Shown: positions 7,715 to 16,720, counted from the first letter of the stretch. The stretch is 64,000 bases of DNA from Flavobacterium luteolum (GCF_027111275.1 NZ_CP114286.1:3272501-3336500); one strand, 5' to 3'. The notes: generated by a model not told the origin, from the letters alone. Made by a program: numbers and translations.

Positions 7715-10585
7715 ATGTTTTTAAAAATTAAAACTTCATATCTAATTGTATTACTTCTCCTAATCGGATTAAGTACAAATTCGTACGCTATAAATCCTGA
7801 TAAATATGTAGTAAATCAGGCTTCTGCTGAAAACTTTCCTTTAGTCAGTAAAGGAAAAACGGCTTCGATTTTAGTTGATGATAAAGATTATTCAGGAGTT
7901 TTAAAAGTAACAGGACATTTAGAAAATGACATTTTTCAGGTCTCCGATTTACATCCGAAAAGAATTAAAAAGATTTCGGAAGCAGAAGATTTTGTTGTTA
8001 TAATTGGAACATTAGGGAAAAGTAAAATTATCGATCAATTAGCGAAAGAAGGCAAAATAGATGCTAGAGAACTTCAAGGAAAATGGGAGAAATTTACAAC
8101 CCAAATTGTCGAAAATCCGTTTAAAGGAATCAAAAAAGCGTTGATAATTGCAGGTTCAGATAAACGAGGAACGATTTACGGAATCTACGATTTATCCAAT
8201 CAAATAGGTATTTCGCCTTGGTATTATTGGGCAGATGTTCCAGTTAAAAAACAATCAGAACTATATGTTTTGCCTGGAATTTATTCGCAAGGAGAACCAA
8301 AAGTAAAATACAGAGGAATTTTTATAAATGATGAAGCGCCTGCACTTACAGGCTGGGCATTTGAGAAATTTGGCGGATTCAATTCAAAATTCTACGATAA
8401 AGTTTTTGAATTGATTCTGCGAATGAAAGGCAACTATTTATGGCCAGCAATGTGGGGCAGAATGTTTTATGTCGAAGATCCGCAGAATGCTGTTTTGGCT
8501 GATGAATATGGAATTGTAATGGGAACTTCGCATCACGAACCATTAACAAGAGCACACGCCGAATGGGGAAAATCAAATGGAAAATGGGATTTTAATTCCA
8601 ATTCGGATGCTTTGATTAATTTCTGGAAAGACGGAATTAAACGAATGGGAGACAAAGAAACTATCGTTACAATCGGAATGCGTGGCGATGGCGACGAACC
8701 TATGACCGAAGGAACTGCGATTGAATTATTAGAAAATATCGTAAAAACTCAAAGAAATATTATTGCAGAAGTTACGAAAAAACCTGCTGAAGAAACGCCA
8801 CAAATGTGGGCGCTTTATAAAGAAGTTCAAGATTATTACGACAAAGGAATGACTGTTCCAGACGATGTAACACTTTTATTGTGTGATGATAATTGGGGAA
8901 ATATTCGAAAACTTCCTGAACTAGATGCAAAATCAAGAAAAGGCGGTTACGGAATTTACTATCATTACGATTATGTTGGTGGGCCAAGAAATTATAAATG
9001 GATCAACACCAATCAAATTGAGCGAACTTGGGAACAAATGGATTTGGCATATCAATACGGTGTCGATAAAATCTGGATTGTAAATGTCGGCGATATCAAA
9101 CCAATGGAATTTCCGATTGAGTTTTTCCTAGATATGGCTTGGAATCCTGAAAATTTCAATGCTGGAAATTTGGAGCAATATTATGTGGATTGGGCAAAAG
9201 AGAATTTTGGCGATCAGTTTGCGGGAGAAATTGCTGAAATTTTAAAGTTATACACTAAATATAATTCACGAAGAAAACCAGAATTGCTAGATGCTAAAAC
9301 GTACAGCATAACAAATTATAATGAAGCAGATAGAGTTGTAGCAGATTACCAAAAATTGGTTGAAAAAGCCAATTCAATAAATGAAAAATTAAAACCAGAA
9401 TATAAAGATGCTTTTTACCAGCTGGTTTTATTTCCTGTTTTGGCAAGTTCGAATTTGAATGAAATGTATGTGGCACAGGCTAAAAATCAATTATATGCAG
9501 AACAGGGAAGAGCATCAGCAAATGATTATGCTAAAAAAGTAAAAGAGTTATTTGAAAAAGATGCCGAACTCACGAATTATTATCATGCCCAATTAGCAAA
9601 TGGAAAGTGGAATCACATGATGTCACAAACGCATATTGGATATGATAATTGGCAGCAGCCTGAAAAAAATGTGATTCCGAAAACAAGAACTATCGAAATC
9701 CCGAATAAAGCAGAAGCTGGAATTTCTATTGAAGGTTCTTCAAAATATTGGATTGATAATAAAGAAGAAATTGTAATGACAACTTTGAATTCATTTGAAG
9801 GAAGTAAAATTACATATGTAGATTTATTTAACAGAGGAAATAAAGCCTTTGACTTTAAGATTACTTCAAAAAACAATTGGCTAGAGGTTTCAAAATCAGA
9901 AGGAAAAATTGATAAAGACGAAAGGATTTTTGTTGTAATTAATGGAGAAAAAGCGCCAAAAGGTAAAATTAGATCGAAGCTTATTATCACAACCGGAAAA
10001 CAAAAAATTGAAGTTATTGTAAAAGCGGAAAATAATGATTTAAAGAATGCAAAGGGTTTTGTAGAGAGTGAAGGTTTTGTGGCCTTTGAAGCTCAAAGTT
10101 ATTCGAAAGCAGTAAATGCTGATTCAATAAAATGGACTCTAATCTCGAATATTGGAAAAACATCATCAGGAGTAACCTTAAAACCTTCGAATAGTAAACA
10201 GATTGAAATCTCGGAACAGTCTCCAAGATTAGAATATAACGTTTATTTTTTTAATAAAGGAAAGATAAAAGTAAATGCCTATTTTTCGCCAACAATCAAT
10301 TTTAAAAAAGGAGATGGTTTGAAATATGGAATTGGCTTTGACGATGAGAAACCGCAAATAATGAACCTCAATGCAGATTCTTCAGAAAAGGCATGGGCAG
10401 AATCGGTTGCGAATAATATTAAGGTTATAAGCTCCACGCATGAAATCGAAAAAGCAGGAAGTCATGTTTTGAAAATCTATGCAATTGATCCAGCTTTGGT
10501 GCTTCAAAAAATTGTAATTGAAACTGAAGAAGGAAAAGTTTTGCAGTCGTATTTGGGACCGCAAGAGAGTTTTAGGAAGGAATGA
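7715..10585 (+). CDS. GH115 xylan alpha-1,2-glucuronidase
   Basis: A 956-residue enzyme that removes (4-O-methyl-)glucuronic acid from internal as well as terminal xylose units, complementing GH67. I start it at ATG 7715, which gives a good signal peptide (MFLKIKTSYLIVLLLLIGLS). The in-frame ATG at 7631 lies inside repeat copy 2 and would add 28 residues of repeat translation. GH115 features are clear: an N-terminal alpha/beta domain ('IIAGSDKRGTIYGIYDLS'), a barrel core with 'GNYLWPAMWGRMFY' and 'GMRGDGDEPMTEG', and a C-terminal beta domain from about residue 800 with 'VAFEAQSYSKAVN'. The length is normal for the family. It is followed 46 bp later by a GH10 xylanase. Confidence 0.93.
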   Translation: MFLKIKTSYLIVLLLLIGLSTNSYAINPDKYVVNQASAENFPLVSKGKTASILVDDKDYSGVLKVTGHLENDIFQVSDLHPKRIKKISEAEDFVVIIGTLGKSKIIDQLAKEGKIDARELQGKWEKFTTQIVENPFKGIKKALIIAGSDKRGTIYGIYDLSNQIGISPWYYWADVPVKKQSELYVLPGIYSQGEPKVKYRGIFINDEAPALTGWAFEKFGGFNSKFYDKVFELILRMKGNYLWPAMWGRMFYVEDPQNAVLADEYGIVMGTSHHEPLTRAHAEWGKSNGKWDFNSNSDALINFWKDGIKRMGDKETIVTIGMRGDGDEPMTEGTAIELLENIVKTQRNIIAEVTKKPAEETPQMWALYKEVQDYYDKGMTVPDDVTLLLCDDNWGNIRKLPELDAKSRKGGYGIYYHYDYVGGPRNYKWINTNQIERTWEQMDLAYQYGVDKIWIVNVGDIKPMEFPIEFFLDMAWNPENFNAGNLEQYYVDWAKENFGDQFAGEIAEILKLYTKYNSRRKPELLDAKTYSITNYNEADRVVADYQKLVEKANSINEKLKPEYKDAFYQLVLFPVLASSNLNEMYVAQAKNQLYAEQGRASANDYAKKVKELFEKDAELTNYYHAQLANGKWNHMMSQTHIGYDNWQQPEKNVIPKTRTIEIPNKAEAGISIEGSSKYWIDNKEEIVMTTLNSFEGSKITYVDLFNRGNKAFDFKITSKNNWLEVSKSEGKIDKDERIFVVINGEKAPKGKIRSKLIITTGKQKIEVIVKAENNDLKNAKGFVESEGFVAFEAQSYSKAVNADSIKWTLISNIGKTSSGVTLKPSNSKQIEISEQSPRLEYNVYFFNKGKIKVNAYFSPTINFKKGDGLKYGIGFDDEKPQIMNLNADSSEKAWAESVANNIKVISSTHEIEKAGSHVLKIYAIDPALVLQKIVIETEEGKVLQSYLGPQESFRKE

Positions 10586-10631
10586 CAAAACTAAACGAAT
10601 AAAAAACGATTAACTATTTAAACCAAAAGAT

Positions 10632-11741
10632 ATGAAATGTATTAAACCTTATTTATTTGCCGTCACGGTTTTGCTGACTGTCAGCTGTACGTCGCAAAAA
10701 GAAACTGCTTCACTAAAAGATGCTTACAAAGATGATTTTTACATTGGAACAGCTTTAAGCGCGAATCAAATCGAACAAAAAGACAAAAAAGAAGATTCTT
10801 TGATTCGAAAAGAATTTAATGCAATTACGGCAGAAAACATCATGAAATCTATGTTTACGCATCCGCAAAAGGACAAATATGATTTTACTTTGTCTGATAA
10901 ATTTGTGGCGTATGGAGAAAAGAATAAAATGTTTATTCACGGACATACTTTGATTTGGCACAGTCAATTGGCACCTTGGATGGAGAAGATTGCCGACAGT
11001 ACAGAAATGAAAGCGTTTATGCAAGATCATATTACGACGATAGTTTCGAAATACAAAGGCAGGATCAATTCTTGGGATGTTGTAAACGAGGCGTTGAATG
11101 AGGATGGAACTTTGAGACAATCTGTTTTTTTTAAAACACTTGGAGAGAAATATCTGGTGGATGCTTTTAAATTAGCTGCAAAAGCAGATCCTAAAGCAGA
11201 ATTGTATTACAACGATTATAATATTGAAGAACCAGCAAAAAGAGCAGGAGCGATTGCCTTAATCAAGAAAATAAAAGCAGAAGGCGGAAAAGTAGACGGC
11301 GTTGGGATTCAGGGACACTGGAGATTGCAAAGTCCGTCAATTGAAGAAATTGAAAAAAGCATTTTGGAATATTCAGCATTAGGAATCAAAGTAGCTTTTA
11401 CAGAATTGGATATTACCGTTTTACCAAACCCGTGGGATTTAAAAGGAGCAGACGTAAATCAGAAATTTGAAGGAAATGCCAAAATGAATCCATATCCAGA
11501 AAAATTGCCAGATTCTATTCAAAACAAGCTCGCAGAACGTTATGAATCGATTTTTAAGCTATTTTTAAAACATAAAGACAAAATCAGCCGTGTGACTTTT
11601 TGGGGAGTTCATGATGGACAATCCTGGTTAAATGACTGGCCAATAAAAGGAAGAACCAATTATCCGCTTCCGTTTGACAAAGATTTAAAACATAAACCAG
11701 CTTACGACAGTATTTTAAAGTTAAAAGAAACTAAAGAATAA
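10632..11741 (+). CDS. GH10 endo-beta-1,4-xylanase, lipoprotein
   Basis: A 369-residue single-domain GH10 xylanase. The signal peptide ends in a lipobox (LLTVSC, lipid-bearing C19), so it is membrane-anchored. Catalytic residues are visible: acid/base E153 in 'WDVVNEAL' and nucleophile E258 in 'FTELDI'. 'HGHTLIWHSQ' and the late 'TFWGVHDGQSWL' are further GH10 hallmarks. Lack of binding modules and its place beside the glucuronidases suggest it trims imported or periplasmic xylo-oligosaccharides, while the larger GH10 at 28628 works at the surface. That division of labour is inference. It is the last gene before a regulatory gap. Confidence 0.95.
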   Translation: MKCIKPYLFAVTVLLTVSCTSQKETASLKDAYKDDFYIGTALSANQIEQKDKKEDSLIRKEFNAITAENIMKSMFTHPQKDKYDFTLSDKFVAYGEKNKMFIHGHTLIWHSQLAPWMEKIADSTEMKAFMQDHITTIVSKYKGRINSWDVVNEALNEDGTLRQSVFFKTLGEKYLVDAFKLAAKADPKAELYYNDYNIEEPAKRAGAIALIKKIKAEGGKVDGVGIQGHWRLQSPSIEEIEKSILEYSALGIKVAFTELDITVLPNPWDLKGADVNQKFEGNAKMNPYPEKLPDSIQNKLAERYESIFKLFLKHKDKISRVTFWGVHDGQSWLNDWPIKGRTNYPLPFDKDLKHKPAYDSILKLKETKE

Positions 11742-11777
11742 ATACTAAAAAAGCGTAGGTTTTGAGAAAATGATCAA

Positions 11778-11787
11778 CAATCGGTTG
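11778..11787 (-). promoter_or_regulatory. LacI-type operator CAATCGGTTG, upstream site of a pair
   Basis: The plus strand reads CAATCGGTTG, the reverse complement of the 3070 site, with flanks extending the palindrome (ACAATCGGTTGTG). It is paired with the site at 11856, 78 bp centre to centre and in opposite orientation. A -7-like TAAATTTG at 11819-11826 lies between them. Confidence 0.65.
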
Positions 11788-11855
11788 TGATATGAAAAAT
11801 TACTTAAATAAAGTAAACTAAATTTGCATAATATGTTTTTTTGTCTAATTTTACA

Positions 11856-11865
11856 CAACCGATTG
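11856..11865 (+). promoter_or_regulatory. LacI-type operator CAACCGATTG, downstream site of a pair
   Basis: CAACCGATTG with flanks ACA...TTT, about 134 bp before the symporter gene. With the 11778 site it brackets a -7-like box, an arrangement that would allow a repression loop. Confidence 0.65.
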
Positions 11866-11885
11866 TTTAAAATATAGTTCGCTTT

Positions 11886-11912
11886 CCTGCAAGGTTTTCT
11901 TAACCTTGCAGG
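11886..11912. repeat. short palindrome (family C), CCTGCAAGGTT arms
   Basis: CCTGCAAGGTT and AACCTTGCAGG form a perfect 11-bp stem around a 5-nt loop. It is one of a family of short palindromes with AACCT/AGGTT or AACTTTG cores in this window. Confidence 0.7.
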
Positions 11913-11947
11913 TATAAAATTGAAGAGCAGTTTTAATCAATAGGAAA

Positions 11948-11974
11948 CCTACAAGGTTATGAAAACCTTGCAGG
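11948..11974. repeat. short palindrome (family C), second copy
   Basis: CCTACAAGGTT and AACCTTGCAGG form an 11-bp stem with one mismatch and a 5-nt loop. It lies 36 bp after the previous copy, in the leader of the symporter operon. Confidence 0.7.
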
Positions 11975-11998
11975 AGTAAAAACTAACTAACCAACAAA

Positions 11999-13450
11999 AT
12001 GACCACAAACCCACCAATGACTAAAATTTCACAAAAACTATCCATTAAAGAAAAAATTGGATACAGTTTAGGAGATCTTGCTGCCAATCTCGTTTTTCAG
12101 ACTTTGATGACGTATCTAGCATATTTCTACACCGACATTTACGGATTATCACCAACAGATTCGTCGATCATTATGCTGATTGTTGGATTAATAGCAGCTT
12201 TTATTTTTAATCCGATCATTGGGGTTTTGGCAGACAGAACGAATACCAAATGGGGAAAATTTAGGCCTTGGATTTTATTAACTGCAATTCCACTCGGAAT
12301 AGTCGCGCTATTAGCATTTTCAACACCTGATTTCTCATACAAAGGAAAAGTGATTTATGCGGTTATCACCTATACTTTGCTGCTGCTTTTTTATGCCGGA
12401 AACAATCTGCCGTATTCTGCTTTAAGCGGTGTTATTACGGGCGATATGAAAGAACGAAACAGTATGTCGTCCTATCGTTTTGTGGCAGTTATGTTTGCTC
12501 AGTTTTTTGTTCAGGTTTTTATGCTTGGCATCATCAAAAGTGCCGGAAACGGAGATAAAGCTATCGGAATCGAAAAAGTAATGACTGCATTGGCGATTAT
12601 TGGAACTATCATGCTTTTAATTACCTTTTTAACTACAAAAGAAAGAATCATTCCGAAACCAGAACAAAAGTCAAGTGTAAAAGAAGATTTAATCGATTTA
12701 ATCAAAAACAGACCTTGGGTAATTATGCTTTCGCTAACGACTTTGGTTTTTGTGACTTTGGCAATGAAAGGTGGTTCTTATGTGTATTATTTTGAGAATT
12801 ATGTTGATAAAGAACAATTAGCCATTTTTATTCAGCCTATTCTCGATACTTTATCCAATATCGGATTGAATCATTTTGGAAATGATCCTGTTTCTGCAGG
12901 TTTCGGTTTATTCAACGCAGGCGGAATTATCTTTATGATTGTTGGCATTACACTTTCTAAAAATCTGGCAGACAAATACGGAAAACGAAATGTTTTTGGG
13001 GTGTTTTTATTCATTTCGACTTTATTCATTATTGCATTCTATTTTTATCCGCCAACATCAATTAGTCTGATGTTTTTCTCTCAAATATTACATGGATTTT
13101 TCTACGGAATCACCATCCCGATTCTTTGGGCAATGATTGCCGATGTAGCCGATTATTCAGAATGGTTAAATAACCGCCGCGCAACTGCTATTATATTCTC
13201 GGCAATGATGGTTGGGCTAAAAACGGGATTAAGTGTTGGAGGTGCTTTAACTACTTTGTTTTTAGGTTATTTCCATTACGTTCCAAATGCGCCTGAACAG
13301 TCTCAAACAGCCATAAACGGAATCAAATTACTAGTGAGTATTTTCCCTGCAATCCCTTTTTTAATTGGAGCTGGATTGCTGTTTTTCTATAAAATCAATA
13401 AAGAAATGGAAGTGCAAATCGAAACAGAACTAAAAAAAAGAAGAACTTAA
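11999..13450 (+). CDS. MFS/GPH-family sugar:cation symporter, probable xyloside transporter
   Basis: A 483-residue polytopic inner-membrane protein with about 12 hydrophobic segments. The start 'KIGYSLGDLAANLVFQ' and 'DRTNTKWGKFRPWIL' between helices 2 and 3 are hallmarks of the glycoside-pentoside-hexuronide:cation symporter family (MelB, XylP and XynB-linked transporters). Followed 21 bp later by a GH43 gene with no signal peptide, it most likely brings xylobiose, xylo-oligosaccharides or de-decorated xylosides from periplasm to cytoplasm. The exact substrate is inferred from context. Two LacI-type operators lie upstream. Confidence 0.88.
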   Translation: MTTNPPMTKISQKLSIKEKIGYSLGDLAANLVFQTLMTYLAYFYTDIYGLSPTDSSIIMLIVGLIAAFIFNPIIGVLADRTNTKWGKFRPWILLTAIPLGIVALLAFSTPDFSYKGKVIYAVITYTLLLLFYAGNNLPYSALSGVITGDMKERNSMSSYRFVAVMFAQFFVQVFMLGIIKSAGNGDKAIGIEKVMTALAIIGTIMLLITFLTTKERIIPKPEQKSSVKEDLIDLIKNRPWVIMLSLTTLVFVTLAMKGGSYVYYFENYVDKEQLAIFIQPILDTLSNIGLNHFGNDPVSAGFGLFNAGGIIFMIVGITLSKNLADKYGKRNVFGVFLFISTLFIIAFYFYPPTSISLMFFSQILHGFFYGITIPILWAMIADVADYSEWLNNRRATAIIFSAMMVGLKTGLSVGGALTTLFLGYFHYVPNAPEQSQTAINGIKLLVSIFPAIPFLIGAGLLFFYKINKEMEVQIETELKKRRT

Positions 13451-13471
13451 TTATTTAAACAAAATATAACT

Positions 13472-14506
13472 ATGCCTGAAGATAGCATTGAACACATTAA
13501 TTTTGAGGAAATTAATGACCTGGCGATTTCAAAGCCTTTAGTGTCCCATATGTACACAGCCGATCCTTCGGCGCATGTATTCAACGGAAAAATTTACATT
13601 TATCCATCTCATGACATTGATGCCGGAATTCCGTTTAATGATAATGGAGATCATTTCGGAATGGAAGATTACCATGTTTTTTCTATGGAAGATATTTCAT
13701 CAGAAGTAGTTGATAATGGTGTTGCGTTGCATGTAAATGACGTTGCTTGGGCTGAAAAGCAAATGTGGGCACCTGATGCGGCTCATAAAAACGGAAAATA
13801 TTATTTGTATTTCCCAGCTAAACGGGCTAACGGAATTTTCCAGATAGGAGTTGCCATTTCAGATTCGCCAGTTGGACCTTTTGTTCCTGAAAAAGAAGCA
13901 ATAAAAGGAAGTTACAGCATTGATCCAGCCGTTTTTGAAGATGAAGATGGCAAACATTATATTTATTTTGGAGGAATATGGGGCGGACAGCTTCAGAAGT
14001 ACCGTAATAATCAATACGATCAAAATAACGAAGAACCTTTGGCAGCAGAAAAAGCTTTAGGACCAATCGTAGCTTTATTAAGAGATGATATGCTTGAATT
14101 TGCGGAAGAACCAAAAGAGATTAAAATTTTGGATGAAAACGGAAATGAGATTCTTGCAGGCGATAACGACCGTCGTTTTTTTGAAGCTTCATGGGTTCAT
14201 AAGTATAAAGGAAAATATTATTTCTCGTATTCAACGGGAGATACCCATTTTATCTGTTATGGTATTGGAGATAACCCTTATGGACCGTTTACGTATCAGG
14301 GAAGAATCCTGAATCCTGTTGTAGGCTGGACATCGCATCATTCAATTTGCAAAGTAGAAGGTGAATGGTATTTGTTTTATCACGATTCTAGTTTGTCAAA
14401 AGGAGTAACGCATTTGCGAAGCATGAAAGTTACCAAAATCGATTATTTAGAAGACGGTTCGATTATCACAATAGATCCTTACGGCATAAGAAGATTATTT
14501 GATTAA
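13472..14506 (+). CDS. GH43 glycoside hydrolase, cytoplasmic (beta-xylosidase or arabinofuranosidase)
   Basis: A 344-residue single-domain GH43 enzyme without signal peptide, so cytoplasmic. The three catalytic carboxylates of the five-bladed propeller are visible: base D31 in 'TADPSAHVF', modulator D151 in 'SIDPAVFEDEDG' and acid E238 in 'FFEASWVHKY'. It follows the symporter by 21 bp and is 3 bp from the next GH43, so it likely splits imported xylo- or arabinoxylo-oligosaccharides. Which linkage it cuts cannot be decided from sequence alone. Confidence 0.9.
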   Translation: MPEDSIEHINFEEINDLAISKPLVSHMYTADPSAHVFNGKIYIYPSHDIDAGIPFNDNGDHFGMEDYHVFSMEDISSEVVDNGVALHVNDVAWAEKQMWAPDAAHKNGKYYLYFPAKRANGIFQIGVAISDSPVGPFVPEKEAIKGSYSIDPAVFEDEDGKHYIYFGGIWGGQLQKYRNNQYDQNNEEPLAAEKALGPIVALLRDDMLEFAEEPKEIKILDENGNEILAGDNDRRFFEASWVHKYKGKYYFSYSTGDTHFICYGIGDNPYGPFTYQGRILNPVVGWTSHHSICKVEGEWYLFYHDSSLSKGVTHLRSMKVTKIDYLEDGSIITIDPYGIRRLFD

Positions 14507-14509
14507 GTT

Positions 14510-16246
14510 ATGAAAAGAAAAACAGGCTTTAAAATTGTTGCAGCAGTCATTTTGATGAGTGCGTTTTCTTCGTGTAAAAAAATTTCGCAAAAATCACAAT
14601 CGGTTGTGTATTCCGATTATGCTTCTTTTGATTGGTTTGATTACAGAGGAAATGACGACGCATATCAAAATCTTACAAAATCTGATGGCGATTATTTAAA
14701 TCCTGTTTTAGCTGGTTTTTATCCTGACCCTACGATTTGCAGAGTGGAGGATAAGTTTTATCTCGTCAATTCTTCTTTCTGCTATTTTCCGGGATTGCCC
14801 ATTTTTGAAAGTACCGATTTAGTGCATTGGAAACAAATTGGAAACATCATCGATCGCCCTGAACAGGCCGATTTTGGAAACTCTCGTTTGTCTGGCGGAA
14901 TGTACGCACCAACAATTCGCTATAACAAAGGAACATTTTATGTGATTTGCACCAATGTAAGCGGAGTAGGTAATTTTATTGTTACCGCTAAAAATCCTGC
15001 AGGACCTTGGTCAGACCCAATTGTGCTTCCAGATGTTAATGGAATCGATCCTGACATTTTCTTTGATGAAGATGGAAAAGTTTATATTACGCATAACGGA
15101 CCTCCGCCAAATAATGTTTCGCTTCATGATGGCCATCGCGCCATTTATATGCTGGAATACGATTTGGAAAAACAAAAAACCACAACAAGCCCCAAATTGG
15201 TTATTAACGGCGGAACCGATATGTCTAAGAAACCAGTATGGATCGAAGGTCCGCATGTGCTTAAAAAGAACGGATTTTATTATTTGCTTTGCGCACAAGG
15301 AGGAACGGGTTTTAATCATTCTGAAGTAATTTTTAGAAGTAAAAACATTTATGGTCCTTATGAAAGTTATGCTAACAATCCGATTTTGACACAGTTGCAT
15401 TTAGATCCGAATCGTAAAAATTTGGTTTCGACAACGGGACATGCCGATTTTGTTGAACTTCCAAACGGAGATTGGTGGTCAGTGTTTTTAGGATGCCGAC
15501 CATACGAAGGAGATTTCTACAATATGGGAAGAGAAACCTTCATGATGCCTGTAGAATGGAAAAACGATTGGCCAGAAATTGTAGGCGGAAATGAACCAAT
15601 TCCGATGATTCATAAACGTCCAAATCTTCCGCTTTCTAAAGAAAAAATAGAGCCATTGAATGGAAATTTCGTTTCGAAAGACGATTTTGACTCGAATAAA
15701 TTAGATCTTAAATGGAGTTTTATTAGGACGCCAAAGGAAAAATGGTATGATTTGATTAATAGAAAATTATTAATTAAACCAAGACCAGAATCGATTCATA
15801 GCGAAACGAATTTTTCTTTTATTGGAAGAAGACAGCAACATTTAAAATTTGAAGCTTCAGTAAAGTTTGAATTCAATGCAAAAGATAATTTACAGGCTGT
15901 AGGTTTAACCGCTTTTCAAAACGAAAAACATTATTTGTTGATTGGAAAACGAATGAATGCTGATCATAAATTGGAAGTTTTTGTTGAAAGAACAGCAGAT
16001 AAAATCAATAATGGGAAATCGGAAATTATTACGAAAAAAGAACTTTTAGATTCTGGTAAACCATTGTTTGTAAAGATTGAAGGAAACGGAAGATGGTATA
16101 GTTTTTATTATAAAACGACAGAAAAACAAGATTGGATTTTATTGATTAAAGATGTTGACGGGGTTATTTTGAGTACAAAAGAAGCAGGAGGATTTGTGGG
16201 GACGTATTTGGGGATGTATGCTTCGAGTGAGCATTTTAAGCAATAG
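14510..16246 (+). CDS. GH43 beta-xylosidase-like lipoprotein with C-terminal concanavalin-like domain
   Basis: A 578-residue protein with a lipoprotein signal (LMSAFSSC, C22). Residues 60-390 are a GH43 propeller: base D73 in 'FYPDPTICR', modulator D180 in 'IDPDIFFDEDG' and acid E246 in 'WIEGPHVLKK'. Residues 395-578 form the beta-sandwich found at the C-terminus of larger GH43 beta-xylosidases ('DDFDSNKLDLKWSFIRTP'). It starts 3 bp after the preceding stop codon, so the two are probably translationally coupled. The lipid anchor puts it in the periplasm or outer membrane, giving the locus GH43 activity in two compartments. A LacI-type operator motif lies inside its coding sequence. Confidence 0.9.
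   Translation: MKRKTGFKIVAAVILMSAFSSCKKISQKSQSVVYSDYASFDWFDYRGNDDAYQNLTKSDGDYLNPVLAGFYPDPTICRVEDKFYLVNSSFCYFPGLPIFESTDLVHWKQIGNIIDRPEQADFGNSRLSGGMYAPTIRYNKGTFYVICTNVSGVGNFIVTAKNPAGPWSDPIVLPDVNGIDPDIFFDEDGKVYITHNGPPPNNVSLHDGHRAIYMLEYDLEKQKTTTSPKLVINGGTDMSKKPVWIEGPHVLKKNGFYYLLCAQGGTGFNHSEVIFRSKNIYGPYESYANNPILTQLHLDPNRKNLVSTTGHADFVELPNGDWWSVFLGCRPYEGDFYNMGRETFMMPVEWKNDWPEIVGGNEPIPMIHKRPNLPLSKEKIEPLNGNFVSKDDFDSNKLDLKWSFIRTPKEKWYDLINRKLLIKPRPESIHSETNFSFIGRRQQHLKFEASVKFEFNAKDNLQAVGLTAFQNEKHYLLIGKRMNADHKLEVFVERTADKINNGKSEIITKKELLDSGKPLFVKIEGNGRWYSFYYKTTEKQDWILLIKDVDGVILSTKEAGGFVGTYLGMYASSEHFKQ
14597..14606 (-). promoter_or_regulatory. LacI-type operator motif inside the GH43 coding region
   Basis: CAATCGGTTG within the longer palindrome CACAATCGGTTGTG, at codons 30-33 of the second GH43 gene. 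The flanking symmetry is the best of all six sites. It could be an auxiliary operator or a roadblock, or chance. Confidence 0.45.
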
Positions 16247-16260
16247 TTTTTTCCGTCTAG

Positions 16261-16312
16261 TTTGTCATCCTGACGAAGGAAGGATCACACGCGGGATTCG
16301 ACAAAAGTTGGT
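16261..16312. repeat. left fragment of a family A palindrome
   Basis: TTTGTCATCCTGACGAAGGA followed by a loop-like 'GGGATTCGACAAAAGTTGG'. This is a left half of the family A element without its right arm. A matching right-loop fragment appears at 16469 beyond copy 3. Confidence 0.65.
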
Positions 16313-16338
16313 AGCGTTCTGTATAGTTTTTCGACCAG

Positions 16339-16468
16339 TTTGTCATTTCGACGAAGGAGAAATCTTCACGAGTAGCTCGACAAAGATTGGATTTTCGTTC
16401 CGGAGCTACTTGTGAAGATTTGCTTCGCCTGTTCACTATCGCTCGGGTCTCCTTCGTCGAAATGACAA
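16339..16468. repeat. long intergenic palindrome, family A copy 3
   Basis: The outer arms TTGTCATTTCGACGAAGGAG and its complement end at 16468. The inner part contains 'AGTAGCTCGACAAAGATTGG' and 'CGGAGCTACTTGTGAAGATT'. The right arm carries an extra segment (TGCTTCGCCTGTTCACTATC and following), also found in copy 4. Open frames across 16194-16415 are repeat sequence. Confidence 0.85.
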
Positions 16469-16505
16469 GATTGTGTGGATTCCCGTTATGGAGTTGCTTG
16501 CGAAG
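16469..16505. repeat. right-loop fragment of a family A palindrome
   Basis: GATTCCCGTTATGGAGTTGC followed by TTGCGAAG matches the second half of the family A loop (compare 7634-7660). It stops abruptly where the family B repeat begins. Confidence 0.55.
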
Positions 16506-16665
16506 TCCCAGAGGGACGAAATATTTATAGAAGGTTTGTTTTGCAACTTTACAAAAGCCCCAGCGGGGCGATATATTATTATGACAAATGTGTCGCTCCG
16601 CTGGAGCTTTTAATCTGTAACGATTGGAATTTTCTATAAATATTCCGCTCTTCCAGAGCTTAAAA
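16503..16665. repeat. family B intergenic repeat, copy 1
   Basis: The outer arms AAGTCCCAGAGGGACGAAAT (16503 on, continuing ATTTATAGAA) and TTCTATAAATATTCCGCTCT (ending near 16660) are imperfect inverted repeats. Inside is a second palindrome: AAAAGCCCCAGCGGGGCGAT against TGTCGCTCCGCTGGAGCTTT. A second copy is at 34708. Confidence 0.75.
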
Positions 16666-16682
16666 AAAAATAACATAATTCA

Positions 16683-16714
16683 TTTGAAAAATAATTTTTT
16701 ATAAAATATTTTTA
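16683..16714 (+). promoter_or_regulatory. candidate promoter of the xylose operon
   Basis: TTTG at 16683-16686 and TATTTTTA at 16707-16714 with a 20-bp spacer resemble -33 and -7 boxes. Transcription would start just before the inverted repeat at 16721. Confidence 0.4.
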
Positions 16715-16720
16715 GCTACT

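Noticed and set aside
10560..10600. End of the GH115 gene (GGAATGACAAAAC) resembling the end of repeat copy 2
   Set aside because: Only about 13 bases match and no palindrome arm accompanies them; treated as coincidence.
16194..16676. Open frames on both strands between GH43 and GntR
   Set aside because: The whole stretch is repeat mosaic (families A and B); no recognisable domain.
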